This document shows positions 1-7,559 of a stretch of DNA of 51,837 nt, one piece after another. Below the pieces are notes generated by a model. It was not told the DNA's origin. It ran no database searches and was given only the letters and a program-made list of their open reading frames with translations. The first letter of the stretch is position 1. The number at the start of each line of letters is the position of its first letter. The translations under genes and the position numbers were made by a program. This DNA is from Oscillospiraceae bacterium. Lineage in GTDB: Bacteria > Bacillota > Clostridia > Oscillospirales > Ruminococcaceae. The stretch lies in assembly GCA_009784625.1 (NCBI GenBank), contig WRBI01000013.1:1-51837 (forward strand). Direction: 5' to 3'.

Positions 1-285
1 CTGGGGGCGTGCCCCCTGCCCCCCTTAAGCGGCCTTTTTGGTTACTTTTTTGGTCGTGGAAAAAAGTAACTCGGGGGCTTGGGGGCGAAGCGCCCCATTT
101 CATTTCCATCGGAGATTCCGATAAAAGGCCCTTAAAGGCCCGAAAGGCAAGGACATCGGAAATTCCGATCAAAAGCCCGAAAGGCAGAACCATAGGATAT
201 CCCGACCTAAAACCCCATAACCCCCGAAAGCAAACAAAAACAATCGCCAACAAAACATAAATCACCTACGAAAGGGCGTTAACAA
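1..285. other. glnA upstream region with hairpins and two palindromes
   Basis: No convincing gene lies here. Visible are three perfect inverted repeats: GGGGGC/GCCCCC at 3-16, an 11-bp stem at 41-51 and 60-70 (GTTACTTTTTT with AAAAAAGTAAC), and GGGGCG/CGCCCC at 82-96. Two copies of a palindrome of the form ATCGGARATTCCGAT lie at 108-122 and 155-169, 47 bases apart, each followed by a similar stretch rich in AAGGCCC. They sit 130-180 bases upstream of glnA and could be operator sites or part of a dispersed repeat. A clear -35/-10 pair was not found. Confidence 0.4.
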
Positions 286-1716
286 ATGTTTGAAAACCTC
301 TCCCAAGCCACCGATTTCTGCCGAGAGAACGAGATCGAAATGATCGACTTTATGATGGTCGATATCGGCGGGCGGTGGCGGCACCTGACCATCCCGGCCG
401 GGCGGCTGGACGAAAAGACAATGAAATACGGCATCGGCTTTGACGGCTCAAACTACGGCTTTGCCCCGGTCGAAAAGAGCGACATGGTCTTTATCCCCGA
501 CCTTGGCAGCGCATATATGGACGCCTTTGCCGAAGTACCCACCCTTTGCATGATCGGCGACATTTTTGTGATCGACCTGCCCCACAACCGCCGGTTTGAC
601 CAAGACCCGCGGGCAGTTGCCTTTCACGCCCAGGATTACATGAAGAACAGCGGGATTGCCGACGAGATGATCATTGGCCCCGAGTTCGAGTTTTATGTCT
701 TTGACCAGATCGGCTATAAAGTTTTGCCCCACCAGTCAGGTTTTCAGCTGGACGCCGAGCAGGCCGCCTGGAACACCGGCGTCGGCCCGCACAACTTAGG
801 CTATAAGACACCCACCAAAGGCGGCTATCACATCACCCCGCCCCAGGATCGGCTGAGCGGTTTCCGCTCAAGAGTAGCCATCCAGATGGAAAAACAGGGG
901 ATACCGGTCAAATATCACCACCATGAGGTGGGTGGCCCCGGTCAACTGGAAATTGAAGTCGAGTTCGGTACCATGCTTGAGATGGCCGACAAAACCATGA
1001 TGACCAAACACCTGATTAAGAACGCCGCCGCCGCTGAAAACCGGACAGCTACATTTATGCCCAAGCCGATCTTTGGCGAAGCCGGCAGCGGGATGCACGT
1101 ACATATCCAGCTTTTCAAGGATGGTGCGCCCCTCTTTTACGACGAGAAAGGCTACGCGCAGCTCAGCGAGACGGCGCTTCACTTTATCGGTGGTCTGCTC
1201 GCCCACGCGCCCGCTCTCTGCGCCTTTACAAACCCGAGTACAAATTCGTACAAGCGCTTGATTCCCGGCTTTGAAGCGCCTGTTACCATCGGGTACGCGA
1301 CCTCAAACCGCAGCAGTGTTATCCGCATCCCCGCTTACGCCAAACATCCGAAAAACAAGCGGTTTGAACTTCGCTCGCCGGACGGTACCTGCAACCCTTA
1401 CTACGCTTACGCGGCCATCCTGATGGCCGGATTGGACGGGGTGCAAAAGAAGACCGACCCGCAGGCGGCCGGCTACGGGCCTTTCGATTTCAACCTTTTT
1501 GACCTTTCTCCCGATGAGCAAAAAGCAATCAAGCAGCTCCCGCGCAATTTGGACGAAGCCCTTGACGCACTGGAGGCCGACCACGCGTTTTTGGCGGCGG
1601 GAGGGGTCTTCCCTCTGCGGCTGATCGAGACCTGGGTGAGCGGCAAACGCGCCGAGGCCGCCCGCTGCAACCAGCTGCCCCAGCCGGTCGAGTTTGAGAT
1701 GTATTATGACCTTTAA
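286..1716 (+). CDS. glnA: Type I glutamine synthetase
   Basis: Cytoplasmic glutamine synthetase: L-glutamate + NH3 + ATP gives glutamine, the entry point of ammonium assimilation. The 476 residues carry the family landmarks in order: DGSNYGF in the beta-grasp region, GPEFEFYVFD and GQLEIEVEFG (metal-binding glutamates), FGEAGSGMHVH, NPSTNSYKRLIPGFEAP (ammonium/ATP loop) and ELRSPDGTCNPYYA (substrate arginine). The ATG follows GAAAGGGCG at a suitable distance. The stretch where adenylylated enzymes carry the target tyrosine reads NLFDLSPDE, so phenylalanine replaces tyrosine; covalent control by adenylylation is therefore unlikely (inference). It is apparently monocistronic, followed by a tRNA gene on the same strand. 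Identification is secure; isoform class (I-alpha or I-beta) is not settled by eye. Confidence 0.96.
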   Translation: MFENLSQATDFCRENEIEMIDFMMVDIGGRWRHLTIPAGRLDEKTMKYGIGFDGSNYGFAPVEKSDMVFIPDLGSAYMDAFAEVPTLCMIGDIFVIDLPHNRRFDQDPRAVAFHAQDYMKNSGIADEMIIGPEFEFYVFDQIGYKVLPHQSGFQLDAEQAAWNTGVGPHNLGYKTPTKGGYHITPPQDRLSGFRSRVAIQMEKQGIPVKYHHHEVGGPGQLEIEVEFGTMLEMADKTMMTKHLIKNAAAAENRTATFMPKPIFGEAGSGMHVHIQLFKDGAPLFYDEKGYAQLSETALHFIGGLLAHAPALCAFTNPSTNSYKRLIPGFEAPVTIGYATSNRSSVIRIPAYAKHPKNKRFELRSPDGTCNPYYAYAAILMAGLDGVQKKTDPQAAGYGPFDFNLFDLSPDEQKAIKQLPRNLDEALDALEADHAFLAAGGVFPLRLIETWVSGKRAEAARCNQLPQPVEFEMYYDL

Positions 1717-1738
1717 AATTGTCAATCGCACATTGTGG

Positions 1739-1767
1739 TTGACAAAACGCACACTCTTGCATATAAT
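1739..1767 (+). promoter_or_regulatory. Promoter of tRNA-Cys
   Basis: A perfect sigma-A promoter: TTGACA at 1739-1744, a 17-base spacer, TATAAT at 1762-1767, about 30 bases before the mature tRNA. The -35 lies in the right arm of a small inverted repeat (TTGTCAA/TTGACAA) just after the glnA stop codon. Confidence 0.85.
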
Positions 1768-1797
1768 ATGAAAGGGTTGAGGGAGTCGGCCCAACCC

Positions 1798-1872
<75 letters not shown>

Positions 1873-1877
1873 TAAGA

Positions 1878-1910
1878 AAACCGCTTAACTAAAGCATAGT
1901 TAGGCGGTTT
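1878..1910 (+). terminator. Island-borne terminator-like hairpin after tRNA-Cys
   Basis: A 14-bp stem (AAACCGCTTAACTA with TAGTTAGGCGGTTT, one G-T pair) around a five-base loop, followed by TTTATGC. It copies the hairpin at 9570-9602 but has a poorer T run. Because the original chromosomal sequence lies beyond attR, this copy must have come with the island (inference). Confidence 0.7.
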
Positions 1911-1941
1911 ATGCTTTGTGTCAATTAATGTCAAAAAAGGA

Positions 1942-1953
1942 TTTAGCGCACAA
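1942..1953 (+). repeat. Left candidate integrase arm site
   Basis: TTTAGCGCACAA, found again at 9390-9401 near the other end and inverted (TGTGCGCTAAA) at 9411-9421. Position inside both island ends suggests arm-type binding sites for the integrase N-terminal domain; this is inference from placement only. Confidence 0.4.
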
Positions 1954-1999
1954 GGGGTCAAAAAAGAGAACGACTCGCCATGAGCCGCTCTCAGATTGA

Positions 2000-2299
2000 T
2001 CAAGTATTGCTTTGTTGTAACGATTTGAATAGGGCGCAATAAATAGCGTCAATTTTCAACTGTTTCAAACTGAGACGCCGAATCTCAGTACACCTCGAAA
2101 AAACATCTGAATCCGGTGGCGCTGACATTAACAACTGCGTAATCTGATCATCGGTCAACCGATTTTTGAAAAGCTGGCGCAATTCTTTTTTTGTCTTGCC
2201 GCTTCGCTCTTTCGATCCAGTGAGAATCTGGTCGGCGCTGAAAAAGTCTCGGTTTGCGGTTAGCGAATCCGCGTGGGAATAAATCGCTTGGTTATCCAT
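2000..2299 (-). CDS. Island protein of unknown function (99 aa)
   Basis: Not recognised. It is the last gene of the leftward island block, seven bases after the stop of the 79-aa gene upstream. The protein is hydrophilic, with a basic stretch KERSGKTKKELRQLFKNR near residues 30-46 and LTDDQITQLLMS after it, suggesting a small helical, possibly nucleic-acid-binding protein. There is no signal peptide or membrane segment. Position at the end of the early operon fits an accessory phage-type protein. Ribosome binding site is weak (GAGTGACGA). Confidence 0.55.
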   Translation of the reverse strand: MDNQAIYSHADSLTANRDFFSADQILTGSKERSGKTKKELRQLFKNRLTDDQITQLLMSAPPDSDVFSRCTEIRRLSLKQLKIDAIYCALFKSLQQSNT

Positions 2300-2305
2300 T
2301 TTTCG

Positions 2306-2545
2306 TCACTCATAATCTTCAAAGTCTGATAGACTTCTGTCGGGTGCTGGGTTGTTGAACGCATCGCAAACGTGCTGTGCGTTCGCCAATAACCCGGCAT
2401 AAGTGCAATTTCGCATACAATCGCCATCGACTAAATAATTCTCAACGCGCATCTCGCCTACGTGCCAAACTGGAAAAGGCAACATTCGCGGGGGAGCAGG
2501 CCGACTTTGCTCTAGTCGCCCTAATCTCGTTAATAGGTTTCTCAA
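2306..2545 (-). CDS. Island protein of unknown function (79 aa, TTG start)
   Basis: Not recognised. The start is TTG, decided by a near-perfect AGGAGGTGAT five bases upstream. The 79 residues begin with a basic MRNLLTRLGRLEQ helix, a proline-rich stretch (RPAPPRMLPFP), and have three cysteines. It lies between the TerS-like gene and the terminal 99-aa gene with short spacers, so it belongs to the same leftward transcript. Function unknown. Confidence 0.6.
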   Translation of the reverse strand: MRNLLTRLGRLEQSRPAPPRMLPFPVWHVGEMRVENYLVDGDCMRNCTYAGLLANAQHVCDAFNNPAPDRSLSDFEDYE

Positions 2546-2568
2546 ACAATCACCTCCTATGTCTTCCG

Positions 2569-2937
2569 CTATCGCCCAGAATCGCCTGAAACGGCCTCTA
2601 GAACTTCAATTCGCTCGACGATTTCAGCCTGTGCAACAACCCGATATGCCGTGTCAAGAATCGTTTTTGCGGCATTTAAACGCACTTGCGGTGGTATGTT
2701 TTCGTCAGACATTAAGTCGTCAATAGTCCTTGTGGCCGCGCTAATTCTCGATTGCAGATAGTCGCTAGCCTCATTTACGGCTTGCCGCTTACGTTGCTTG
2801 TATTCCGCTGAAAAATCGGGGTCGCGTAGCCAGTTGAACGCCGTGGTTTCGGGTATACCCACGCTGGCCGCCGCCTGCTTTACTGTTGGGTTTGTGAGCA
2901 AAGCCGACAAGAGTAGTTCGCGCTTGGAATTTTTCAA
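2569..2937 (-). CDS. HTH protein resembling small terminase subunit
   Basis: A 122-aa helix-turn-helix protein. The segment TVKQAAASVGIPETTAFNWL at about residues 20-39 is a typical Hin/terminase-type HTH, followed by a helical region with LQSRISAATRTIDDLM and VRLNAAKTILDTAYRVV, the pattern seen in phBC6A51-type helix-turn-helix proteins and small terminase subunits (TerS). TerS recognises packaging sites; in phage satellites it redirects helper-phage packaging. No large terminase is present. A GTG at 2946 overlaps the ribosome binding site, so TTG at 2937, nine bases after AGAGAGGAG, is preferred. Role as packaging protein or as regulator is not settled. Confidence 0.7.
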   Translation of the reverse strand: MKNSKRELLLSALLTNPTVKQAAASVGIPETTAFNWLRDPDFSAEYKQRKRQAVNEASDYLQSRISAATRTIDDLMSDENIPPQVRLNAAKTILDTAYRVVAQAEIVERIEVLEAVSGDSGR

Positions 2938-2942
2938 GACGG

Positions 2943-3137
2943 TCACTCCTCTCTCGGTGTAAAAATATTGATTGCCATCGGGGTATAAGCGTTATCAGAG
3001 ATCAGTTTCGAGATGCTTTCAAGCGTTTTGGTGTCATGCCGTTGCAACTTCTGTGGCGAAAAGCGGCGGCTTCGGGCGCATATGCACTTGATCAGGTTAT
3101 TGCGATACTTGCGACGTTCCACAATTGATCTGTTCAT
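2943..3137 (-). CDS. Small basic island protein (64 aa)
   Basis: Not recognised. 64 residues, strongly basic in the first half (RRKYRNN, CARSRRFSPQKLQRH) and with LESISKLISDNAYTP afterwards, so nucleic-acid binding is possible. It starts at ATG after GGGGGACTGG and its stop lies within the ribosome binding site region of the TerS-like gene, which indicates translational coupling. Part of the leftward block. Confidence 0.55.
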   Translation of the reverse strand: MNRSIVERRKYRNNLIKCICARSRRFSPQKLQRHDTKTLESISKLISDNAYTPMAINIFTPREE

Positions 3138-3149
3138 TTCCCAGTCCCC

Positions 3150-3728
3150 CTAATGCCAGCCGGTTAATTTTTGAGCTTCGCGAATCAGAAAGCTGCTGGC
3201 ACTGTTTTTTGAGCATGTGGGCAAAATGTTCCGTGTCACGTGGCTAAAACGTTTTCCGTGTAGCAGACCATCCAGAGCAACTTTGTGCGTATATGGTCGC
3301 AGCGTTTCGAGTTCTGCAATAATGCCCTCGCGCGCTTTGATCTCTGTCGCGCGCAGTTCACCGACCTTCGTCAACAACTCTTCGGCCAGACTTCGGATTT
3401 CCTCTATACGGGGTTGATTTTCAGCTTGGATTTCAAGAATTGTTTTATCGATGGCGCCATACAAGTCGAAATCGCCTACACCCAATTTCAAACACTCACG
3501 GCGGCCTTTCAGCCTCATTATGTGTGCATCGAGTGCCTTTTGCTCGGCCTCAAGCGTGGGTTTGCGCTGTGAATCTGCAAACGAGATTGAGTCGGTTGCT
3601 TTTTTCAGAGAATTCTCGAGTTTGTTTTTCTGCTCCGAACACTTTTGGAGTTCAAGGTCGATTTCGTCAAATTTCAGTTGGCAACTTTCGATCAAGTTTT
3701 GGACTGTATTTTTAATCATTTTGTTCAT
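3150..3728 (-). CDS. Coiled-coil island protein (192 aa)
   Basis: Not recognised by family. Residues about 8-60 and 95-145 are rich in Leu/Glu/Lys/Gln heptads (for example ELQKCSEQKNKLENSLKKA and RIEEIRSLAEELLTKVGELR), predicting two long coiled coils. There is no membrane segment. Its ATG overlaps the stop of the VRR-NUC gene (ATGA) and follows GAGAGG, so the two are translationally coupled. Such coiled-coil proteins accompany replication or recombination modules in phages; no specific function can be given. Confidence 0.65.
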   Translation of the reverse strand: MNKMIKNTVQNLIESCQLKFDEIDLELQKCSEQKNKLENSLKKATDSISFADSQRKPTLEAEQKALDAHIMRLKGRRECLKLGVGDFDLYGAIDKTILEIQAENQPRIEEIRSLAEELLTKVGELRATEIKAREGIIAELETLRPYTHKVALDGLLHGKRFSHVTRNILPTCSKNSASSFLIREAQKLTGWH

Positions 3729-4213
3729 CCTCTCTGATTCTGTGCGTACCCGGTCAAATACTGTTCGATCTCGTTTTTTGCCTGCTCAAAACCATAGCAG
3801 ACGATTGCCCGGTAGCCCGCCGCTGATAGGGCTGTAAGCCACTCCCGCTGATTCTCCTGCACCCTGCCGCCCTCGGCTTTTAATTCGATGAACAACCCGT
3901 GAAAACACCCGATAGGGGCTGCTATGAAGACGTCAGGCACACCGGCGCGGACACCCTGCGCTTTGAGGTGTGCGCCCTCGATTTTACCACCCGCACGAGA
4001 GCCACCGTTGGGAATCGCGAACATCAGCCGCAAAGCTGGGTGCCTGCCCTCATTGTGCCGTGCCCAGCTGAATAACGCCGACTGTTCACTGGCCTCATTC
4101 TGGCGGCGCTTAGCGGGTTGTTTGCCTAATGTCTTGCAATCGTTGGGTGTGGGATGCCCGGTTAGCAATCCATAAAATTCCATCGCTTGCCGTGAGTCGC
4201 GTTGCTTAAGCAT
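3725..4213 (-). CDS. VRR-NUC domain nuclease
   Basis: A 162-aa protein with a VRR-NUC (PD-(D/E)xK superfamily) fold from about residue 38: SEQSALFSWAR helix, LRLMFAIPNGG, then VRAGVPDVF with the catalytic aspartate, LFIELKAEGG carrying the E-x-K pair, and QREWLTALSAAGYRAIVCYG. These are standalone phage and mobile-element nucleases thought to act on branched DNA during replication or recombination. The ATG follows AGAAGGATGATTT. It lies downstream of the DnaC-like loader and overlaps the coiled-coil gene by four bases. Confidence 0.88.
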   Translation of the reverse strand: MLKQRDSRQAMEFYGLLTGHPTPNDCKTLGKQPAKRRQNEASEQSALFSWARHNEGRHPALRLMFAIPNGGSRAGGKIEGAHLKAQGVRAGVPDVFIAAPIGCFHGLFIELKAEGGRVQENQREWLTALSAAGYRAIVCYGFEQAKNEIEQYLTGYAQNQRG

Positions 4214-4348
4214 AAATCATCCTTCTGCTCAGGATATTATTTGGCTCTTACTGAAAAAAGCCTTTTACAATGCGGTTAGTTCAGTGGAAGCCAAATAGAA
4301 TTTTGAGCAAGATTGGCTTCTACTGGAGCGGGGGCAAAAGCGGCCCGC

Positions 4349-5179
4349 TTATTTGCGCAGACGCCAATTCCTGCCCGTGTCGCGGTCAATGAACATACAA
4401 AACTCCCGTGTACGCTCATATATCCTGCTCCCCACCGCCTCATCGAATGAGAGCAACTCGTCAACGCTCCACTCGCTGGAAAGGACTGTGACAAGCTGCC
4501 GGTTGATATATCGGTGGTTGAGTAGCTCGAACGCGATGTTCACGTCAGCGGGCGTCGGTGACTTTCCTGCGCCGGACTTGAATAAATCGTCTACGTACAA
4601 TACCCCCACGGTTTTGAGCGGGTTTATCCGCTGCGCATACTCCACATCATCATTGACGGAGGGTTTCAGCGCGACAACCTCATCACGCCATAGCATATAG
4701 CGGGCGGCTTTTCCCGCTCGAAGAAAATTACCCACAATCGCAGCGCAAAGATGCGTTTTGCCAGCCCCTACCTGGCCACCAACGTAAAACCAACTACCGT
4801 TGGCGCCGGCTTCGGACACGAAAAGCTCGGCCAGCTTTTTCATGTGCCGTTGCCACGGCTCCGGCGTCTGGAAGCTATCGAGCGTGCAGCTATTCAAGAG
4901 GTCGGCCAACCCGCTATTGCTGATACGGCGCATTTCGGCGCGGATTTCGGCACATAAGCATTGCCCTGCGACGATCTCTCCATCGCGAACAAAATATATC
5001 AGCCCGCGATTGAGGCATTTTGAGCAGGCATGACCGGTCAGTTTACCCGGCTCACTGTTTAGGCGTTCGCAATCGCGCTGGAGGCGTTCATCAGATGACA
5101 GCGCCATATTTTGGTCGATGTGTAGCTGTATCTCCGGCGGCATTGGTGGGAGTCGGAACGATGTCCTTATGTATTGCAT
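4349..5179 (-). CDS. DnaC-like helicase-loader ATPase
   Basis: A 276-aa AAA+ protein of the DnaC/IstB group that would load the host replicative helicase at the island origin. The N-terminal part has a zinc-binding-type cluster (CSKC then GQCLC at about residues 53-80), followed by Walker A GGQVGAGKTH near 140 and Walker B VGVLYVDDLF near 195. The ATG at 5179 has a good site, GGGAGG nine bases upstream, although this makes the gene overlap the preceding initiator gene by 89 bases; later ATGs have no ribosome binding site. The pairing with a DnaD-like initiator is usual in phage replication modules. Confidence 0.87.
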   Translation of the reverse strand: MQYIRTSFRLPPMPPEIQLHIDQNMALSSDERLQRDCERLNSEPGKLTGHACSKCLNRGLIYFVRDGEIVAGQCLCAEIRAEMRRISNSGLADLLNSCTLDSFQTPEPWQRHMKKLAELFVSEAGANGSWFYVGGQVGAGKTHLCAAIVGNFLRAGKAARYMLWRDEVVALKPSVNDDVEYAQRINPLKTVGVLYVDDLFKSGAGKSPTPADVNIAFELLNHRYINRQLVTVLSSEWSVDELLSFDEAVGSRIYERTREFCMFIDRDTGRNWRLRK

Positions 5180-5855
5180 TGTTACTTGCCTCCCATGTAA
5201 TGATTTTTTGTTTCCAGTTTCTGACTTTATTACCCTTGCTGTCTACCCAGCCAGAGGTGTTAAAGTAATCATAAAAGCGAACCGGATCAACATTGCTACC
5301 CCGCGCTTGGCAATAAACCCTAACCTCGTCGAGCGTTGGTGGCGTAAATTTTGGGCTTGCTTTCTTGGGCGCGTCTGCGCCAGATAGCTTTTCTACTCTG
5401 CTCTTATCTTCTCTACTCTTCTCTACCTGTGTGACGGCCGCGTGACGCGAATTATCGTCATGCGTGACGGTTGCGTGATGCTGTTGCTTTTGCCGGTCAC
5501 GATAGGATTTTGACCGCTCGCGGTCTTGTTCGCGCTTGCGTTCGCGGCCATCCACGAGGCGTCCGGCGTAATCGCCCCAGTCGTGAATTATATAGCCGTC
5601 ATCAACCTTGTCGATAAAGTCTGCCCTGTGCAAAGCGCCGACGAAAACCGCAGCCTCGCCGTCCCATCCGGCGAGTATAGCGATTTCCTCGTCGTTGAGC
5701 GCGGAGAGACTGCCGTCTGAAGCGTAATTGAGCGCACCCCACCAAAAAATGTGCAAATGCCCTATGGCCTGCGCGGGTGAGATGTCGCAATATCGCGCGA
5801 GGCGGCCTGTTTTGGGGTGGTGCCGGAGCGTTTGGCAGCTTTTAATCCAAGCCAA
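5091..5855 (-). CDS. Phage replication initiator, DnaD-like
   Basis: A 254-aa protein likely to bind the island origin and recruit the loader encoded next. The N-terminal about 100 residues (MAWIKSCQTLRHHPKTGRLA, then NDEEIAILAGWDG, FIDKVDDGYIIHDWGDYAG) form the winged-helix replisome-organiser domain common in phage initiators. A highly charged linker (RERKREQDRERSKSYRDRQK) follows, and the C-terminal part VRVYCQARGSNVDPVRFYDYF resembles a DnaB/DnaD-type helical domain. The start is TTG after GGTGAG. It overlaps the DnaC-like gene by 89 bases. Confidence 0.82.
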   Translation of the reverse strand: MAWIKSCQTLRHHPKTGRLARYCDISPAQAIGHLHIFWWGALNYASDGSLSALNDEEIAILAGWDGEAAVFVGALHRADFIDKVDDGYIIHDWGDYAGRLVDGRERKREQDRERSKSYRDRQKQQHHATVTHDDNSRHAAVTQVEKSREDKSRVEKLSGADAPKKASPKFTPPTLDEVRVYCQARGSNVDPVRFYDYFNTSGWVDSKGNKVRNWKQKIITWEASNNAIHKDIVPTPTNAAGDTATHRPKYGAVI

Positions 5856-5950
5856 ATTTTCTCACCGTCCTCGAAGGAAAATCTGACAACAACGTGTGCC
5901 GGAGGTATTGCAGTAGCGGGCAATGGTGGTTTTGACCTCGGCGAAAAGGT

Positions 5951-6178
5951 TCACGGCTTCACCTGCCGAATCTGCCCAGCTGCCGATGGTTCTTGGCATG
6001 TTTGTTTATCGCCATTCAACAGGAACACTCGGACATTCTCGTCAGCGACAAGCGCTTTGCGTCCGCACATAACCACTTTAAGCTGCCCGCCCGCTATCCA
6101 ACGGCGTACCGCGTGAAGCGCAACATTGTACCGCTGTGCGACCTCTCTTGCGGTCAGCATTTCCACCGGCGCGGTCAT
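5951..6178 (-). CDS. Excisionase-like HTH protein
   Basis: A 75-aa protein with a MerR/excisionase-type helix-turn-helix: LTAREVAQRYNVALHAVRRW, then IAGGQLKVVMCGRKALV. Such proteins bend DNA at att sites and favour excision, or act as early regulators. Its ATG overlaps the stop codon of the 58-aa gene upstream (ATGA). It is the second gene of the leftward operon, opposite to the repressor/integrase pair, as is usual for excisionase genes. Confidence 0.72.
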   Translation of the reverse strand: MTAPVEMLTAREVAQRYNVALHAVRRWIAGGQLKVVMCGRKALVADENVRVFLLNGDKQTCQEPSAAGQIRQVKP

Positions 6179-6351
6179 TCTGGAACCCTTTCGGCCTGTT
6201 TGGCGGTCTGTTGCTCTTGCAACTTGCGCTCGGCACGTTTACGCCAATAAGCTTTGTTGTGTTGCCGCACCTTGTCGTGGCTGTTCGCGCGCCAGCTTCG
6301 GAAATATTCGCGACGTTCACTTTCGATTGCTTGATTTAAGTTTTCATCCAA
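6175..6351 (-). CDS. Small basic first gene of the island early operon
   Basis: 58 residues, not recognised; very basic, with YFRSWRANSHDKVRQHNKAY and WRKRAERKLQEQQ, a pattern seen in small conserved phage proteins of unknown role. An ATG at 6366 overlaps a GGGAGGA that is better read as the ribosome binding site, giving a TTG start six bases later at 6351. It is the first gene leftward from the control region and overlaps the excisionase-like gene. Confidence 0.6.
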   Translation of the reverse strand: MDENLNQAIESERREYFRSWRANSHDKVRQHNKAYWRKRAERKLQEQQTAKQAERVPE

Positions 6352-6391
6352 AACAATTCCTCCCATCTGTTGACTTTCGTTTTCGCTTGTG

Positions 6392-6508
6392 TTAAAATTG
6401 AATCGACAAGTAACGGTTCAATTTTGCATAGTGTACCATAGAAAGCATAAAATAACGCGAAACTTGACAAACTATGAATATTATTGAATTTTTATAGTGA
6501 TAATTCAA
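6392..6508. promoter_or_regulatory. Divergent control region with repressor operators
   Basis: AT-rich DNA between the repressor and the early operon. Two perfect dyads share one half-site: AAAATTGAA/TTCAATTTT with about 14 bases between (about 6395-6423), and ATTGAATT/AATTCAAT (about 6483-6508) just before the repressor start. A TTGACA lies at about 6457 facing the repressor. The shared ATTGAA/TTCAAT half-sites are good candidates for binding of the XRE-type repressor; this is inferred from symmetry. Confidence 0.6.
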
Positions 6509-6529
6509 TTTTGTGAAAGTGGTGAAAAG

Positions 6530-7249
6530 ATGGCCGGTAACGCTACGAAGAAAAGCAAGCACAAAGCGCGTGACATAGCAAAAGAGGCTACCCGGGATGT
6601 ATTCTCGCAACGATTAAATGATTCGCTTTTGGCTGGAAACGAGCTCTATGTAATGTCTGGCAAGGAGCTGGCAAAAAAGATAGGTGTATCGGAGGGAATC
6701 GTTAGTCATTACAAGACAGGGAAAAACTCCCCCTCTTTTGACAAGCTGAAAGATATCGCTGGCGCGTTGAATGTATCGGCTGATTTTCTGCTTGGTCTGT
6801 CCCCATATAAAAATGACACATCGCGCGGTGATCAGGAAGAGAATATCGCCTCTATGTTCCAATATCTCGCCGACTTCGCGGACAATGATCGTGCGAAATT
6901 TCTTACATCTATGTGCACATTGTTGGAATATATCAGCCGCGTTAACTGTCGTGACACGAAAAAACGCTTGATAAACAATATAAGCGAGATGTTGTCAGCT
7001 TGCGCTGAATTCGCTCTAAAAGGTCAATCGCTGGCAAGTGCAAGTGGGAGCATATATGAACCGTTCGACTATTTGAAATTCACAGAATTCGGCGAACGGG
7101 CAAACAAAGCATTATCCGCATATAAGGAGCGCACGATACAGTTGACAGCACAGCTGAAGGCGGTAAAACAGGCTATGGACAGAGAGCTTGAAGGTCGGCA
7201 ATTATGCAAAAGGACGGGTGTTGATAATGGCGAACATTCGGAAAATTGA
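6530..7249 (+). CDS. XRE-family repressor of the island
   Basis: A 239-aa regulator with an N-terminal Cro/CI-type HTH at about residues 40-95: SGKELAKKIGVSEGIVSHYK, TGKNSPSFDKLKDIAGALNV, SADFLLGLSPY. The rest is helical, without the S24 peptidase Ser/Lys signature, so release from repression would not be by LexA-like self-cleavage (inference). ATG at 6530 follows AGTGGTGAAAAG; it lies next to the dyads at 6392-6508. The 3' end overlaps the integrase start by 23 bases, so both are on one transcript. Confidence 0.87.
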   Translation: MAGNATKKSKHKARDIAKEATRDVFSQRLNDSLLAGNELYVMSGKELAKKIGVSEGIVSHYKTGKNSPSFDKLKDIAGALNVSADFLLGLSPYKNDTSRGDQEENIASMFQYLADFADNDRAKFLTSMCTLLEYISRVNCRDTKKRLINNISEMLSACAEFALKGQSLASASGSIYEPFDYLKFTEFGERANKALSAYKERTIQLTAQLKAVKQAMDRELEGRQLCKRTGVDNGEHSEN

Positions 7250-7559
7250 GGGCAAAACCGGCACTAGCTACAGAATCACAGTCAGCGAGGGGCGCGACAT
7301 TTCCGGGCGACAAGTGCGGCATTACAAAACCTACACCCCAGCCCCAGGCACGGCGCAGCGGCTGGTTAGCAAAGAACTCAACCGTCTAGCCATTGAGTTC
7401 GAAAAGGCCATAGAGCAGGGTCTGACCGTTGACAGCAACATAAAGTTCGCGGTCTACGCTGAACGCTGGCTCGCTATGAACGAAAAGCGATTTGCACCGA
7501 TAACCTATGCACGGTACAAGTCTTTGCTCGTGAGAATCAACCAAGGTTTGGGGCAATGA
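7227..7559 (+). pseudogene. int: Integrase, N-terminal part (frameshifted)
   Basis: First 110 residues of a Tn916/phage-type tyrosine integrase: an N-terminal AP2-like arm-binding domain (IEGKTGTSYRITVSEGRDIS, GRQVRHYKTYTP) and the start of the SAM-like core-binding domain (FAVYAERWLAMNE, TYARYKSLLVRINQGLG). The frame ends in TGA at 7557-7559 in the middle of that domain, while the rest continues in another frame from the overlapping ATG at 7556. One base missing between 7555 and 7556 explains it: the usual GLG-His-Met-Lys junction becomes GLGQ-stop. Translational coupling into two chains is a less likely alternative. Confidence 0.85.

Noticed and set aside
9-260. 83-codon open frame before glnA
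   Set aside because: Runs through hairpins and repeated words, has no ribosome binding site, and the translation shows low-complexity Lys/Pro content.
5856-5950. Possible 30-codon GTG-start frame between the excisionase-like and DnaD-like genes
   Set aside because: Overlaps the upstream stop as GTGA, but the predicted peptide has no recognisable feature and no ribosome binding site of its own.
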